64,000 nt of DNA, taken from Afipia sp. GAS231 (lineage in GTDB: Bacteria > Pseudomonadota > Alphaproteobacteria > Rhizobiales > Xanthobacteraceae). The notes under the pieces were generated by a model, which saw only the letters and a list, made by a program, of their open reading frames with translations, was not told the DNA's origin and did not search any database. Below, piece after piece: positions 51,886 to 60,313 of this stretch (positions are counted from its first letter, which is position 1; each line of letters begins with the position of its first letter). The translations under genes and the position numbers were made by a program. The stretch is from contig NZ_LT629703.1 in assembly GCF_900103365.1 (NCBI RefSeq), positions 1,798,001-1,862,000 of the forward strand. Direction: 5' to 3'.

Positions 51886-52448
51886 GCCGCTAATTTCGTT
51901 GCCGGCCCGGCCAGCGCCTGCTCGACCGTGGCGATACGCGCAAAGCGCTGATCGAGAACCAGTTCGGAGCGGGATTTGATTTCATCGGCACTCCAGGTTT
52001 TCCCGCGCGCATCCGTCATGGCGAAGGTGAGCGTCGCTTCGGAAACGAAATCGACGGTATGGCCGATGTCGGACGCGTGGCGCGTCGTTGTCTCGCAGCA
52101 CTGCTCGGTGCGGATGCCGCTGATAACGATACGACGAATTCCGTTCTGAAAGAGCCATACATCGAGCCCGGTCCCGACCAGGGCGCTGTGTTTGCGCTTG
52201 TGGAACACGGCATCCGGCGCAATTGACAGCGGGGAAAGCGGCCGCACGAAACCCGAGCCGACCGAAAAGGGTCCGGAATCGGCGACGTGGAACACCTGGA
52301 CGACCTGAATGTTCTGGGCCTTGGCCCCGTCGACCAGCTTCTGCAGCCGCTCCATGAAAACAGGCACATCCGCATCGCTCCAGAACGGGCGTTGCCGAAA
52401 CGATTCCTGAACGTCGATGACGATGAGAGCTGTATCGGAGATGGACAT
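51882..52448 (-). CDS. Isochorismatase-family cysteine hydrolase
   Basis: ATG 52448 gives 188 residues. The catalytic triad of the family can be placed: Asp in VIDVQESF near residue 12, Lys in FHKRKHSAL and Cys in GIRTEQCCETTTRHA. Such enzymes hydrolyse amides (nicotinamidase, biuret or carbamoyl compounds) or isochorismate. Co-transcription with a GlxA-type regulator suggests hydrolysis of a specific amide. The substrate is not predictable here. Confidence 0.9.
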   Translation of the reverse strand: MSISDTALIVIDVQESFRQRPFWSDADVPVFMERLQKLVDGAKAQNIQVVQVFHVADSGPFSVGSGFVRPLSPLSIAPDAVFHKRKHSALVGTGLDVWLFQNGIRRIVISGIRTEQCCETTTRHASDIGHTVDFVSEATLTFAMTDARGKTWSADEIKSRSELVLDQRFARIATVEQALAGPATKLAA

Positions 52449-52642
52449 TTTATGCCTCCATGAAACGGGAAGCCTCGATAATATTCCAGCCAAAATATGC
52501 GCGAAAGGCACGCAGAGGACAAGATAGGGACAAAAAAAGACATCGAGATGCCGCAGGACCGGCAGGTTCTGCTACCAGTCCCTCACCGCATGTAGGACGG
52601 CGGCGCTGTGCGATTCCAGCGTCAACGGCCGGAGCTCGATGT

Positions 52643-53461
52643 TCACGAGGCCAGACGGCGGGCAAAGAACGCCAATATCTCGTCGCGCGCGGCGATGGTC
52701 GGCTGGCCTGCCTCATCGATCAGGTGGGCCGTCACCACGCTGTGCGGCGTCGTCACATGCTGCGCGAAGAACGGTGGAAGGTCGGCGTTGGCCGCGCTGT
52801 CTTCCAGCACCCGGGGCACGAAGCGATCGCCGAGCGCATCGGCGAAAGCCGCAAAGCGCTGTGCCTGGCAGAACTTGTCGCCCCTGAACCGATAGGCCAG
52901 CACCGTGAGATCGTCGCGATCGAGGCGCGCCTTGACGGCAGCAAGCTCCTCGGGCGCCATGCCGGTGCCGGCGGGATCGTTGAGCGGCAGCGACGGCTGC
53001 GACAGCACCGGTGCCAGCATCGACGGCTCCAGCATCATCGATAGCGCGAAATTGCCGGTGAAGCACATGCCGATGGCGCCGACACCGGGACCGCCACATT
53101 CCCCATGCGCCAGTTTCGCCAGCGCCCGCAGCCATTGCGTCACTGGACTGGTCTCGTTGGCCGCGAAGGCCCGGAACTCGGCGCTGACGCAGGCGCGCTG
53201 GAAAATTGCCGCCCCTTCCTCGACCCCGGGCACGGCGCCGTCGCGGCCGAACAGCGACGGCATGTAGACGGTAAATCCGGCATCGCGCACCCAACGGCTG
53301 AAGCGGGCGACGTGAGGGCTGATCCCGGGCATTTCCGTCATGACGATGACCGCGGGACCGCGGCCGGCGATGTAGACCCGCTTGGTGACATCGTTCAGCG
53401 CGATCTCGCGAACCGCGAAATCCTCCAGCACGTCGTCCTGCTTCATGGATCGATTGGGCAT
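52643..53461 (-). CDS. Dienelactone hydrolase family protein
   Basis: A 272-residue alpha/beta hydrolase. The nucleophile elbow GAIGMCFTGNFAL carries Cys in the dienelactone-hydrolase manner (GxCxGG, here GMCFTGN). PGISPHVARFSRWVRDAGF near residues 45-63 is the conserved family segment. The C-terminal histidine is in TTPHSVVTAHL. The gene follows the tautomerase by 76 bp, and both are probably under the HxlR palindrome. Tautomerase plus lactone hydrolase suggests handling of a lactone, enol or keto acid from ring cleavage. Confidence 0.88.
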   Translation of the reverse strand: MPNRSMKQDDVLEDFAVREIALNDVTKRVYIAGRGPAVIVMTEMPGISPHVARFSRWVRDAGFTVYMPSLFGRDGAVPGVEEGAAIFQRACVSAEFRAFAANETSPVTQWLRALAKLAHGECGGPGVGAIGMCFTGNFALSMMLEPSMLAPVLSQPSLPLNDPAGTGMAPEELAAVKARLDRDDLTVLAYRFRGDKFCQAQRFAAFADALGDRFVPRVLEDSAANADLPPFFAQHVTTPHSVVTAHLIDEAGQPTIAARDEILAFFARRLAS

Positions 53462-53537
53462 GCGAAACGTTTCCTCTGTGGTGAAAGACGAGCGCGCCGG
53501 GACCGGCGCTTCCGCGCCGGAGGCTGGCTTGTTCGGG

Positions 53538-53993
53538 TCAGCGATTTACGACAAGATGTTGCAAGTGCCGGTAGCCGGACGCGGCGGCAAAATCCGGCAG
53601 TTTCCACAGACTGCCGCTCACGCCCCACGTACCGTCCTCGATTTCGTTGACGATGAACGAACTGGTGATCCGGCGCTTCTCGCCCGGAAGCGCATCGATC
53701 ACCGCTTGGTGCAGCAGCTCGACAAAGCGGGCGCGGCTTCGATCATCGAGGATTCCCTTGGGAATGTTTACGACGGCATCAAACGACACCAGCATTTGCG
53801 ACAGGTCGCGACCGCCGAACGACCGGCTGCCGGCGGCGATTTCCTCGATCGTGACCACGCACAGCGCGCGCATTTTCGGATCGTCCGGAACCTGCTCGCA
53901 TTCCGCCGCGGACGCGCAAATGCCGTTGGTAAGCGCAGCCTTTGCTTCGTCGCCGAGGACGCCGGCCGGAACCTTGACAGTGATATAGGGCAC
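53538..53993 (-). CDS. Tautomerase-superfamily protein with exposed Pro-1 (GTG start)
   Basis: I choose GTG 53993: GGAGA lies six bases before it, and the next codon is Pro, giving MPYITVKVPAG. This matches the tautomerase family, where the Met is removed and Pro-1 is the catalytic base. Two in-frame ATGs upstream would bury the proline and overlap a palindromic operator. The 151-residue chain has two related halves, the second beginning FDAVVNIPKGILDD, as in two-module members such as malonate semialdehyde decarboxylase or CaaD-type proteins. The reaction is uncertain. It forms an operon with the lactone hydrolase gene. Confidence 0.75.
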   Translation of the reverse strand: MPYITVKVPAGVLGDEAKAALTNGICASAAECEQVPDDPKMRALCVVTIEEIAAGSRSFGGRDLSQMLVSFDAVVNIPKGILDDRSRARFVELLHQAVIDALPGEKRRITSSFIVNEIEDGTWGVSGSLWKLPDFAAASGYRHLQHLVVNR

Positions 53994-54005
53994 GAAAATC
54001 TCCAT

Positions 54006-54026
54006 TGAGTCCATTTGTTGGACTCA
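54006..54026. promoter_or_regulatory. 21-bp palindrome, candidate HxlR operator
   Basis: TGAGTCCA and TGGACTCA are perfect inverted arms with a five-base spacer. It lies between the divergent tautomerase and HxlR genes, 13 bp from the tautomerase GTG and 47 bp from the HxlR ATG. A dimeric HxlR protein bound here would block both promoters. Confidence 0.65.
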
Positions 54027-54072
54027 GCATAATCACCTAGATCCAAATTTGCAACTCAGATAAAATGACCTC

Positions 54073-54591
54073 ATGACCGACGCCCCCCTCGTCCGCCGCT
54101 CCCCCGTCCCCCCGGACCAGTGCAATCTGTGGAGGGCCTTCGGCCTGATCGGCGACCGCTGGACCCTGGTGATTCTGCGATCGGCGCTATATGGCGTCCG
54201 GCGGTTCGATGATTTCCAGGTCGAACTCGAGATCCCCCGCAGCGTGCTGAGCCATCGCCTCGCCGCCCTGGTCGAACTCGGAATCATGGAGCGCCGCGAA
54301 TACCGCGAAGACGGGCAGCGGGCGCGAATCGAATACCCGCTGACCGAAATGGGCCGCGCGCTCGGCCTGCCGTTCATGGCCATGACCGAATGGAGCGACC
54401 ACTGGATCGGCAACGGCACGTCGCCGCTGACGCTGCGATCGAAGACGTCAGGTCAAAGGTTCAGGGTTGCCCTGATCGACGAAGGCGGCAAGCCGGCCCG
54501 CAAGGACGACGTCGAAACGGTGATCACGCTCGGTCCGCGACAGCAGGCCAAAACGGCCAACAAGAAAGCCGGCGGCGCAACGGACACCTGA
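54073..54591 (+). CDS. HxlR-family transcriptional regulator
   Basis: The 172-residue protein has the HxlR winged helix near residues 15-95: CNLWRAFGLIGDRWTLVILR, RRFDDFQVELEIPRSVLSHR and the wing RREYREDGQRARIEYPLT. It has a longer C-terminal tail than the usual 110-130 residue members, ending in a basic segment with KKAGGATDT. Cysteine near residue 17 is the place where HxlR-type sensors of aldehydes or diamide carry a reactive thiol. It is divergent from the tautomerase-hydrolase pair. Confidence 0.92.
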   Translation: MTDAPLVRRSPVPPDQCNLWRAFGLIGDRWTLVILRSALYGVRRFDDFQVELEIPRSVLSHRLAALVELGIMERREYREDGQRARIEYPLTEMGRALGLPFMAMTEWSDHWIGNGTSPLTLRSKTSGQRFRVALIDEGGKPARKDDVETVITLGPRQQAKTANKKAGGATDT

Positions 54592-54626
54592 ACCTGACGC
54601 GCCTCGACAAGCCGCCTTCGGCGCGC

Positions 54627-54664
54627 AAAAAAAATCCGCCGGTAGCGATGAGCTACCAGCGGAT
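54627..54664 (-). terminator. Rho-independent terminator of the xoxF-gfa transcript
   Basis: On the minus strand an ATCCGCTGGTAGC / GCTACCGGCGGAT stem (one mismatch, five-base loop) is followed by eight T. It lies 32 bp after the gfa stop, at the end of the C1 operon. Confidence 0.85.
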
Positions 54665-54695
54665 CCAGGTCAGCACGGGGGTCGAGGGGGTAAAA

Positions 54696-55259
54696 TCAAG
54701 CCGCCTTGGATTTCGCCACGTGGGAGGCGATCGCATCCATCAACGGCGGGTTCAGGCAATCATAGGGCTCAAGCCCAAGCTCCTTGAGCCTGGACCTGAT
54801 GGCGCCCATTTCTTCCGGCTTGACGCCGGACTCCAGCACGGACGACACGAAGGCCGCAAACCCCGGCGCCGCCCAGCCACCTTCCTGGAACAGTTCGGGG
54901 TGGATGAAATCGAGACCGTAGAACGGATGCCCCTTGTTCTCGATGCGGCCGTACATATGCGTGCCGCAAACCTTGCAGGCATGGCGCTGGATCGCCGCCG
55001 ATGCATCGACGATATGAAGCTTGTCGCCGTTCTCGGTCACCTTGACATTGTCGCGCGGGACCACGGCGACTACGGAGAAGGTCGCCCCCTCCGGCTTCCA
55101 GCATTTGGTGCAGCCGCAGGCGTGGTTGTGGGCGACATCGCCCCTGATGACAACCTTGACCGGCTTGTCCTTGCATTTGCAGACCAGGGTGCCGCCGGCA
55201 AAATTGCCTGAACCCTTTTTGACGCCGTCATCAATCGATGGGTGGATATGAACAGTCAT
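54696..55259 (-). CDS. gfa: S-(hydroxymethyl)glutathione synthase / glutathione-formaldehyde activating protein
   Basis: The 187-residue protein has the zinc-cysteine set of the Gfa family: LVCKCKDK near residues 25-32, HACGCTKCW near 48-56 and [10 protein letters not shown] near 95-104. It was described as speeding up, or at least binding, the formaldehyde-glutathione adduct. AGGAGGAGAGG gives a strong ribosome site before ATG 55259. It follows the formaldehyde dehydrogenase gene by 32 bp and ends the C1 operon. Confidence 0.94.
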   Translation of the reverse strand: MTVHIHPSIDDGVKKGSGNFAGGTLVCKCKDKPVKVVIRGDVAHNHACGCTKCWKPEGATFSVVAVVPRDNVKVTENGDKLHIVDASAAIQRHACKVCGTHMYGRIENKGHPFYGLDFIHPELFQEGGWAAPGFAAFVSSVLESGVKPEEMGAIRSRLKELGLEPYDCLNPPLMDAIASHVAKSKAA

Positions 55260-55291
55260 GGACCTCTCCTCCTGATGTTTGCGGTTGCAAT

Positions 55292-56401
55292 TTAGAACAC
55301 GACGACCGAACGAATCGATTTGCCTTCATGCATCAGATCGAATCCCTTGTTGATCTCCTCGAGCTTGAGGACATGGGTGATCATCGGATCGATCTCGATC
55401 TTTCCGTTCATGTACCAGTCGACGATTTTGGGAACGTCGGTGCGGCCCCGCGCGCCGCCGAACGCCGTGCCTTTCCAGACGCGGCCGGTTACCAGCTGGA
55501 ACGGCCGGGTGGCGATTTCCTTGCCGGATTCCGCGACCCCGATGATCACGGAGACGCCCCAGCCGCGATGGCAGGCTTCGAGCGCCTGGCGCATCACATT
55601 GGTATTGCCCGTGCAGTCGAAGGTGTAGTCGGCGCCGCCGTCGGTCAGTCCGACCAGGTGCTGGACGATGTCGCCGCCGACCTTGGTCGGGTTGACGAAG
55701 TGGGTCATGCCAAAGCGGCGGCCCCAGTCTTCCTTGGAGTCGTTGAGATCGACGCCAATGATCTTGTCGGCGCCGACCATCTTGGCGCCCTGGATGACGT
55801 TGAGCCCGATCCCGCCAAGCCCGAACACCACCACGTTGGAACCCGGCGTTACCTTGGCGGTGTTGACCACGGCTCCGACGCCGGTGGTGACGCCGCATCC
55901 GATGTAGCAGCTCTTGTCGAAGGGCGCGTCTTCGCGGATCTTGGCTACCGCGATTTCCGGCAGCACGGTGAAGTTGGAAAAGGTCGAGCAGCCCATGTAG
56001 TGGAAGATCGGCTTGCCCTGATAGCTGAACCGCGAAGTGCCGTCGGGCATGACGCCCTTGCCTTGCGTGGCGCGAATCGCGGTGCACAGGTTGGTCTTCT
56101 GGCTCAGGCAGCTTTTGCACTGGCGGCATTCCGGCGTGTAAAGCGGGATCACATGATCGCCCGGCTTGACCGACGTCACACCCGGGCCGACCTCGCGCAC
56201 CACGCCGGCGCCCTCGTGGCCGAGAATCGACGGAAAGATTCCCTCGCTGTCGAAGCCGTCGAGCGTATAGGCATCGGTGTGACAGATTCCGGTCGCCTTG
56301 ATCTCGACAAGGACCTCGCCGGCCTTTGGCCCCTCGAGATCGAGCTCGACGATTTCAAGCGGCTTCTTGGCCGCGAAAGCGACAGCGGCGCGCGTCTTCA
56401 T
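55292..56401 (-). CDS. adhC: S-(hydroxymethyl)glutathione dehydrogenase / class III alcohol dehydrogenase
   Basis: The 369-residue protein has the catalytic zinc ligands Cys40 (GICHTDA) and His62 (GHEGAG). The structural zinc cysteines are in [15 protein letters not shown] near 92-106, and the NAD site is [14 protein letters not shown]. Class III length and sequence are clear. It oxidises S-hydroxymethylglutathione to S-formylglutathione. The hydrolase that would release formate (fghA) is not in this window. It sits 65 bp after the cytochrome gene in the XoxF operon. Confidence 0.95.
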   Translation of the reverse strand: MKTRAAVAFAAKKPLEIVELDLEGPKAGEVLVEIKATGICHTDAYTLDGFDSEGIFPSILGHEGAGVVREVGPGVTSVKPGDHVIPLYTPECRQCKSCLSQKTNLCTAIRATQGKGVMPDGTSRFSYQGKPIFHYMGCSTFSNFTVLPEIAVAKIREDAPFDKSCYIGCGVTTGVGAVVNTAKVTPGSNVVVFGLGGIGLNVIQGAKMVGADKIIGVDLNDSKEDWGRRFGMTHFVNPTKVGGDIVQHLVGLTDGGADYTFDCTGNTNVMRQALEACHRGWGVSVIIGVAESGKEIATRPFQLVTGRVWKGTAFGGARGRTDVPKIVDWYMNGKIEIDPMITHVLKLEEINKGFDLMHEGKSIRSVVVF

Positions 56402-56466
56402 ATCATACTCCTGTTTCGCTTCGCACGACCGTCAGGCATGCTGTCATCGGCGGATTCATGCGTTCG

Positions 56467-57000
56467 TCACTTTCCCATGCAACCGGTTTCGGCCTTGGTG
56501 TAATCGTCGGTCTTGTCTTCGTGCTTCGCCGGCCGCACGCGCCCGACCGCATCGTTGGCGCGGGCGCGGAGATAGACGTAGAGATCGTCCATGTAGCAGG
56601 CGACGTTCGGGTTGTCGCCGAATGCCGGCATGACATTCTCCTGTGCCGTAGAGACGTTCTTGCGACCGCTCGCGACCACGCCGAGGAAGTCGGGATAGCT
56701 CATCGTCTTCAGCGAATCCTTCAACGCCGGCGCGTAGGTCGAGCCCATTCCGTCCGGCCCGTGGCAGACATGGCATTCGGAATGATAACGGCGGTATCCG
56801 GAGTAGGTGTACCAGTCGACCGTTCCGTCGGCCGCGACCTTGAAGGTCGGGCTGCCGTCCTTGTCGAGATACTTGCCGTCCTCGGATTTCACCGCGGTTG
56901 GATCGGCCGCATCCTCGGCGCAGACAATTCCCTCGGGTGCCACGAAGGCGATCGCGGCAACCATAACCCATATTTTACGCAAGAGCGTTTTCCCTAACAT
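56467..57000 (-). CDS. Four-cysteine cytochrome c of methanol metabolism (XoxF electron acceptor)
   Basis: ATG 57000 gives 177 residues with a signal peptide ending VCA-ED. One haem site, CHVCH, lies in YRRYHSECHVCHGPDG. Two further cysteines (ACYMDD and the C-terminal GCMGK) make the four-cysteine pattern of the methanol-metabolism-related cytochromes of rhizobia. It lies 61 bp after xoxF and is the likely direct electron acceptor, the role XoxG has in other methylotrophs. It is not closely like MxaG. Confidence 0.88.
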   Translation of the reverse strand: MLGKTLLRKIWVMVAAIAFVAPEGIVCAEDAADPTAVKSEDGKYLDKDGSPTFKVAADGTVDWYTYSGYRRYHSECHVCHGPDGMGSTYAPALKDSLKTMSYPDFLGVVASGRKNVSTAQENVMPAFGDNPNVACYMDDLYVYLRARANDAVGRVRPAKHEDKTDDYTKAETGCMGK

Positions 57001-57061
57001 TCGGTGGCAGTCGAACCGGCGCATGGACCAGGCCATGCACCGGAACGAGGTTGACGTCAGC

Positions 57062-58867
57062 TCACTGCGGCAGCGCGAACACCGTCAGGGATCCGCCGAG
57101 CGCGGTGTAGTTGCTCAGCGCAGCGTAGCCACCGACGGCGCCGAGGCCGGCCGTCGGATCCGTCAGACCGGCAGCAAGGCCGATACCCGCCCAGCCGCCG
57201 ACGCCGGATAGCACGGCGATGTACTGCCTGCCGCCGTTCTCATAGGTAGTGACGTTGCCGATGATGCCGGACGGGGTCTTGAACTTGTAGAGTTCCTTGC
57301 CCGTCTTGGCGTCGACCGCCTTGAGGTAGCCTTCGAGCGTTCCGTAGAACACCACGCCGCCGGCGGTAGCGAGCGCTCCTGACCAGACCGAGAACTGTTC
57401 CTTGTTCGACCAGACGATCTTGCCCGTCTTGCCGTCCCAAGCAATGAAGTTACCCATGTTGGTCTCGCCGGGAGGCGGATACATCGAGAGCGTCGCGCCG
57501 ACATAGGGCTGGCCCGCGGTGTAGCTTACCTTGAACGGCTCGTAGTCCATGCAGACGTGGTTGGTCGGCACGTAGAACAGTTGCGTATCCGGCGAGTAGG
57601 CGCCGGGCTGCTCGTCCTTGGAGCCGAGGGCGGCCGGGCAGATACCCTTGTTGTTGTGGTCTTCGCCCTGCTTGTCGGTCGAATACTGATCGAGAACCTT
57701 CGGCCGTCCGTAGGTCGGCGAGCTCTTGTTCATGTCGACGCCAGAGGTCCAGTTGACTTTGGGGTCGAACTTGTCGGCGACCAGCAATTCGCCGGTGACC
57801 CGATCGAGCGTATAGCCGAGGCCGTTACGATCGAAATGCGTCAGCAGCTTGCGGGGCGCACCATTCATCGTCTGGTCGCTGAGGATCATTTCGTTGACGC
57901 CGTCGTAGTCCCATTCGTCATGGGGCGTCATCTGGTAGACCCACTTGGCCATTCCGGTGTCGGCGTCGCGTGCGAAGATGGTCATCGACCATTTGTTGTC
58001 CCCGGGACGCTGCTTGGGATTCCAGGTCGAGGGATTGCCCGAGCCGTAATAGACCGTGTTGAGCGCGGGATCATAGGACATCCAGCCCCATGTGCAGCCG
58101 CCGCCGATTTTCCATTGGTCGCCCTGCCAGGTCACCAGGCTCGAATCCTTGCCGACCGGCTTGCCGAGCGCCATGGTCTTGTCCGGGTCGAACATGATCT
58201 GGTCGTCCGGCCCTTCGGAGAACGCGCGCCAGGCCTGCTTGCCGGTCTTCGTGTCGTAGGCGGTGACGTGGCATTGCACGCCGAATTCGCCGCCGGAGAT
58301 GCCGACCAGCACCTTGTCCTTGACCACGAGCGGGGCGGAAGTGCCGGTTGATCCCTTGCTCGGATCGCCGTTCTTCACCGTCCAGGCGACCTGTCCGGTC
58401 TTGGCATCCAGCGCGACCAGCGTGGTGTCGGCCTGATGCAGGAAGATCTTGCCGTCGCCATAGGCGACGCCGCGGTTGACCGTATCGCAGCACATCACCG
58501 GAATGACGTTCGGGTCTTGCTTGGGCTCGTACTTCCAGACGATCTCGTTGTCCTTGGACAGGTCAAGTGCATAGACCTTGTTCGGGAACGGGGTGTGGAC
58601 GTACATCATGTTGCCGATGATCAGCGGTCCGCCTTCATGGCCGCGCAACACGCCGGTCGAGAATGTCCACGCGACCTGCAACTTGCCGACATTGGCCGCG
58701 GTGATCTGATTGAGCTTCGAATAGCGCGTATTGGCGTAATCGCCAGCGGGCATCACCCAGTCCTTCGGGTTTTGCGCCATCTTGTTGAGTTCGTCGTTGG
58801 CAGCGGCTGGCCCAGCGGCGAATGCCGCCACGGCGCCAACCCAGGTCGCGAATAGCACCTTGCGCAT
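57062..58867 (-). CDS. xoxF: Lanthanide-dependent PQQ methanol dehydrogenase XoxF
   Basis: ATG 58867 after GGAGG gives 601 residues with a signal peptide ending AAA-ND. The adjacent-cysteine disulfide is Cys126-Cys127. Metal and PQQ ligands by motif are Glu194 (GGEFG), Asn278 (GSGNPS) and catalytic Asp320. Asp322 in WDYDG is the extra aspartate that marks lanthanide-dependent XoxF; calcium-type MxaF has Ala there. Tryptophan-docking beta-propeller repeats fill the chain. It oxidises methanol to formaldehyde in the periplasm. No mxa genes, xoxJ or pqq genes are in the window. It heads the operon xoxF, cytochrome c, adhC, gfa. Confidence 0.97.
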   Translation of the reverse strand: MRKVLFATWVGAVAAFAAGPAAANDELNKMAQNPKDWVMPAGDYANTRYSKLNQITAANVGKLQVAWTFSTGVLRGHEGGPLIIGNMMYVHTPFPNKVYALDLSKDNEIVWKYEPKQDPNVIPVMCCDTVNRGVAYGDGKIFLHQADTTLVALDAKTGQVAWTVKNGDPSKGSTGTSAPLVVKDKVLVGISGGEFGVQCHVTAYDTKTGKQAWRAFSEGPDDQIMFDPDKTMALGKPVGKDSSLVTWQGDQWKIGGGCTWGWMSYDPALNTVYYGSGNPSTWNPKQRPGDNKWSMTIFARDADTGMAKWVYQMTPHDEWDYDGVNEMILSDQTMNGAPRKLLTHFDRNGLGYTLDRVTGELLVADKFDPKVNWTSGVDMNKSSPTYGRPKVLDQYSTDKQGEDHNNKGICPAALGSKDEQPGAYSPDTQLFYVPTNHVCMDYEPFKVSYTAGQPYVGATLSMYPPPGETNMGNFIAWDGKTGKIVWSNKEQFSVWSGALATAGGVVFYGTLEGYLKAVDAKTGKELYKFKTPSGIIGNVTTYENGGRQYIAVLSGVGGWAGIGLAAGLTDPTAGLGAVGGYAALSNYTALGGSLTVFALPQ

Positions 58868-59303
58868 AGTGGATCCTCCCAGATTACGAGTTTTGGGTTT
58901 CCGTTGGAACGGCCCATTCTTTGCCTTCTTGATCCCTATCCCTATCCCGTTCGGGAATGGGAAACTTGCCCAAGAGCGAACCGTTCCTTGCTCAAAAGCG
59001 AAACACGGCAAACTTTTTTTCCGACCATGCGGTGGGCCCGACCCATCCATCGATGGCCTATGTTGCGGAGCATCAATCGGCGGACGCGCGCTACAACCGA
59101 TTTCCGACGGCTGCATCCGCGGCGACCTTGGGTTGACGTTCCCCTTGACGCGGTCGCAACTAAGTCGGAGGATTGTCAACGGGATATCGGGAAGAATCCG
59201 CGCGCGCTTCCCTACGACTGCCTTAAATTAGACCGATAGTGCATTCGCGCGACCGGAACTTGGGGTGAAAGTCGCGTCTCGATCTCGAAACGGTGGCTGG
59301 ATC
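58868..59303. promoter_or_regulatory. xoxF/AraC divergent control region with a 12-bp palindrome
   Basis: This 436-bp gap between xoxF (minus) and an AraC-type gene (plus) is the longest in the C1 locus. At 58945-58956, 78 bp before the xoxF start, lies TCCCG-TT-CGGGA, preceded by three near-copies of a CCCTAT unit. Lanthanide, MoxX-type or AraC control could act here. Which protein binds cannot be said from sequence. Confidence 0.45.
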
Positions 59304-60272
59304 ATGTCCGATACAATCCGCTCACTCAGCACTGCCGGATTGTCGCCGAAGAAGCAGGTTCAGATTTGGTCAGATGCCCTGACTGATCTCTGCGGGCAAT
59401 TCGACATCGACCCGATGGCGGCTTCGTCGTTCGAAGCCCGGATCAACTACACCACGGTTTCGCAGTTGAAGCTCTGCCAGATCGAGGCGAGCCAGCACCG
59501 AATTGCCCACACGGTTTCACGCACGAAATTGAGCGAGCATCCGTTCGTCAAGATCCTGTTCCAGACCTACGGGATTTCGCATTTCGAACAGGCCGGCCGC
59601 CGCATCGACATCATGCCGGGCGATTGCTTCGCCTACGACGTCTCCTGTCCGCACACCATCGTCAGCCCGTCGTTGACGCGGCACGAGGTCGTCATCGTAC
59701 CGAAGGAGCTACTTCGCGAACGCGGCTTCTACTCGACGAAAATGTCGCCGTGCAAGCTTTCCGCCCGCAACGGCACCGGCCGCATCGCGCACGACTTTGT
59801 GCTCGCCGCTTTCGATGAAGCCAACAGCCTGTCCCCCCACAACGCCACCGGCGTCGCCGATTCGCTGATCGACCTGCTGCTGCTGCCGCTGCGCGAGGCC
59901 GATACGATGTTCGATCGTGTCGGTCCCGAGGCGATGTACATCCGGGCCCAGGCCTTCATCCGCGAACATTTGCGCGATCCGGATCTAAGCATCGACCAGA
60001 TCTCCGCCGAGCTCGGCTGCACCAAGCGCTATCTGCACATGCTGTTCAGCGACAAGGGCATGACGGTCAGCGACCACATCTGGCGGGCCAGGCTGCTGCA
60101 CTGCCGCCAGGAACTCGAAACCCAGGCCGGCAAGACCATCACCGACGTGGCGTTCTCGTGGGGCTTTTCGAGTTCGTCGCATTTCAGCCGCGTGTTCCGG
60201 AAGCATTTCGGGTTCGTGCCGTCCGCCATCCACAAGGTGCAGCACGGCGCCCCCTCCCCGGACATTGCTTGA
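59304..60272 (+). CDS. AraC-family transcriptional regulator
   Basis: I prefer ATG 59304 (322 residues) to GTG 59265. Residues 1-200 resemble the AraC_binding_2 sensing domain. The C-terminal AraC domain has two helix-turn-helices (LSIDQISAELGCTKRYLHML, then ITDVAFSWGFSSSSHFSRVF). It is divergent from xoxF and close to the TonB receptor gene, so it may regulate either. AraC proteins beside xoxF genes are known in other methylotrophs, but the effector of this one is unknown. Confidence 0.9.
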   Translation: MSDTIRSLSTAGLSPKKQVQIWSDALTDLCGQFDIDPMAASSFEARINYTTVSQLKLCQIEASQHRIAHTVSRTKLSEHPFVKILFQTYGISHFEQAGRRIDIMPGDCFAYDVSCPHTIVSPSLTRHEVVIVPKELLRERGFYSTKMSPCKLSARNGTGRIAHDFVLAAFDEANSLSPHNATGVADSLIDLLLLPLREADTMFDRVGPEAMYIRAQAFIREHLRDPDLSIDQISAELGCTKRYLHMLFSDKGMTVSDHIWRARLLHCRQELETQAGKTITDVAFSWGFSSSSHFSRVFRKHFGFVPSAIHKVQHGAPSPDIA

Positions 60273-60313
60273 GCCTTTTGGCCTGAGAACTGGATTTTCG
60301 GTTCGGGCCGGCT

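Noticed and set aside
58933..58948. CCCTAT-like tandem units as a telomere-like or CRISPR-like array
   Set aside because: Only about three imperfect six-base units are present, without spacers. This fits a small promoter element rather than an array.
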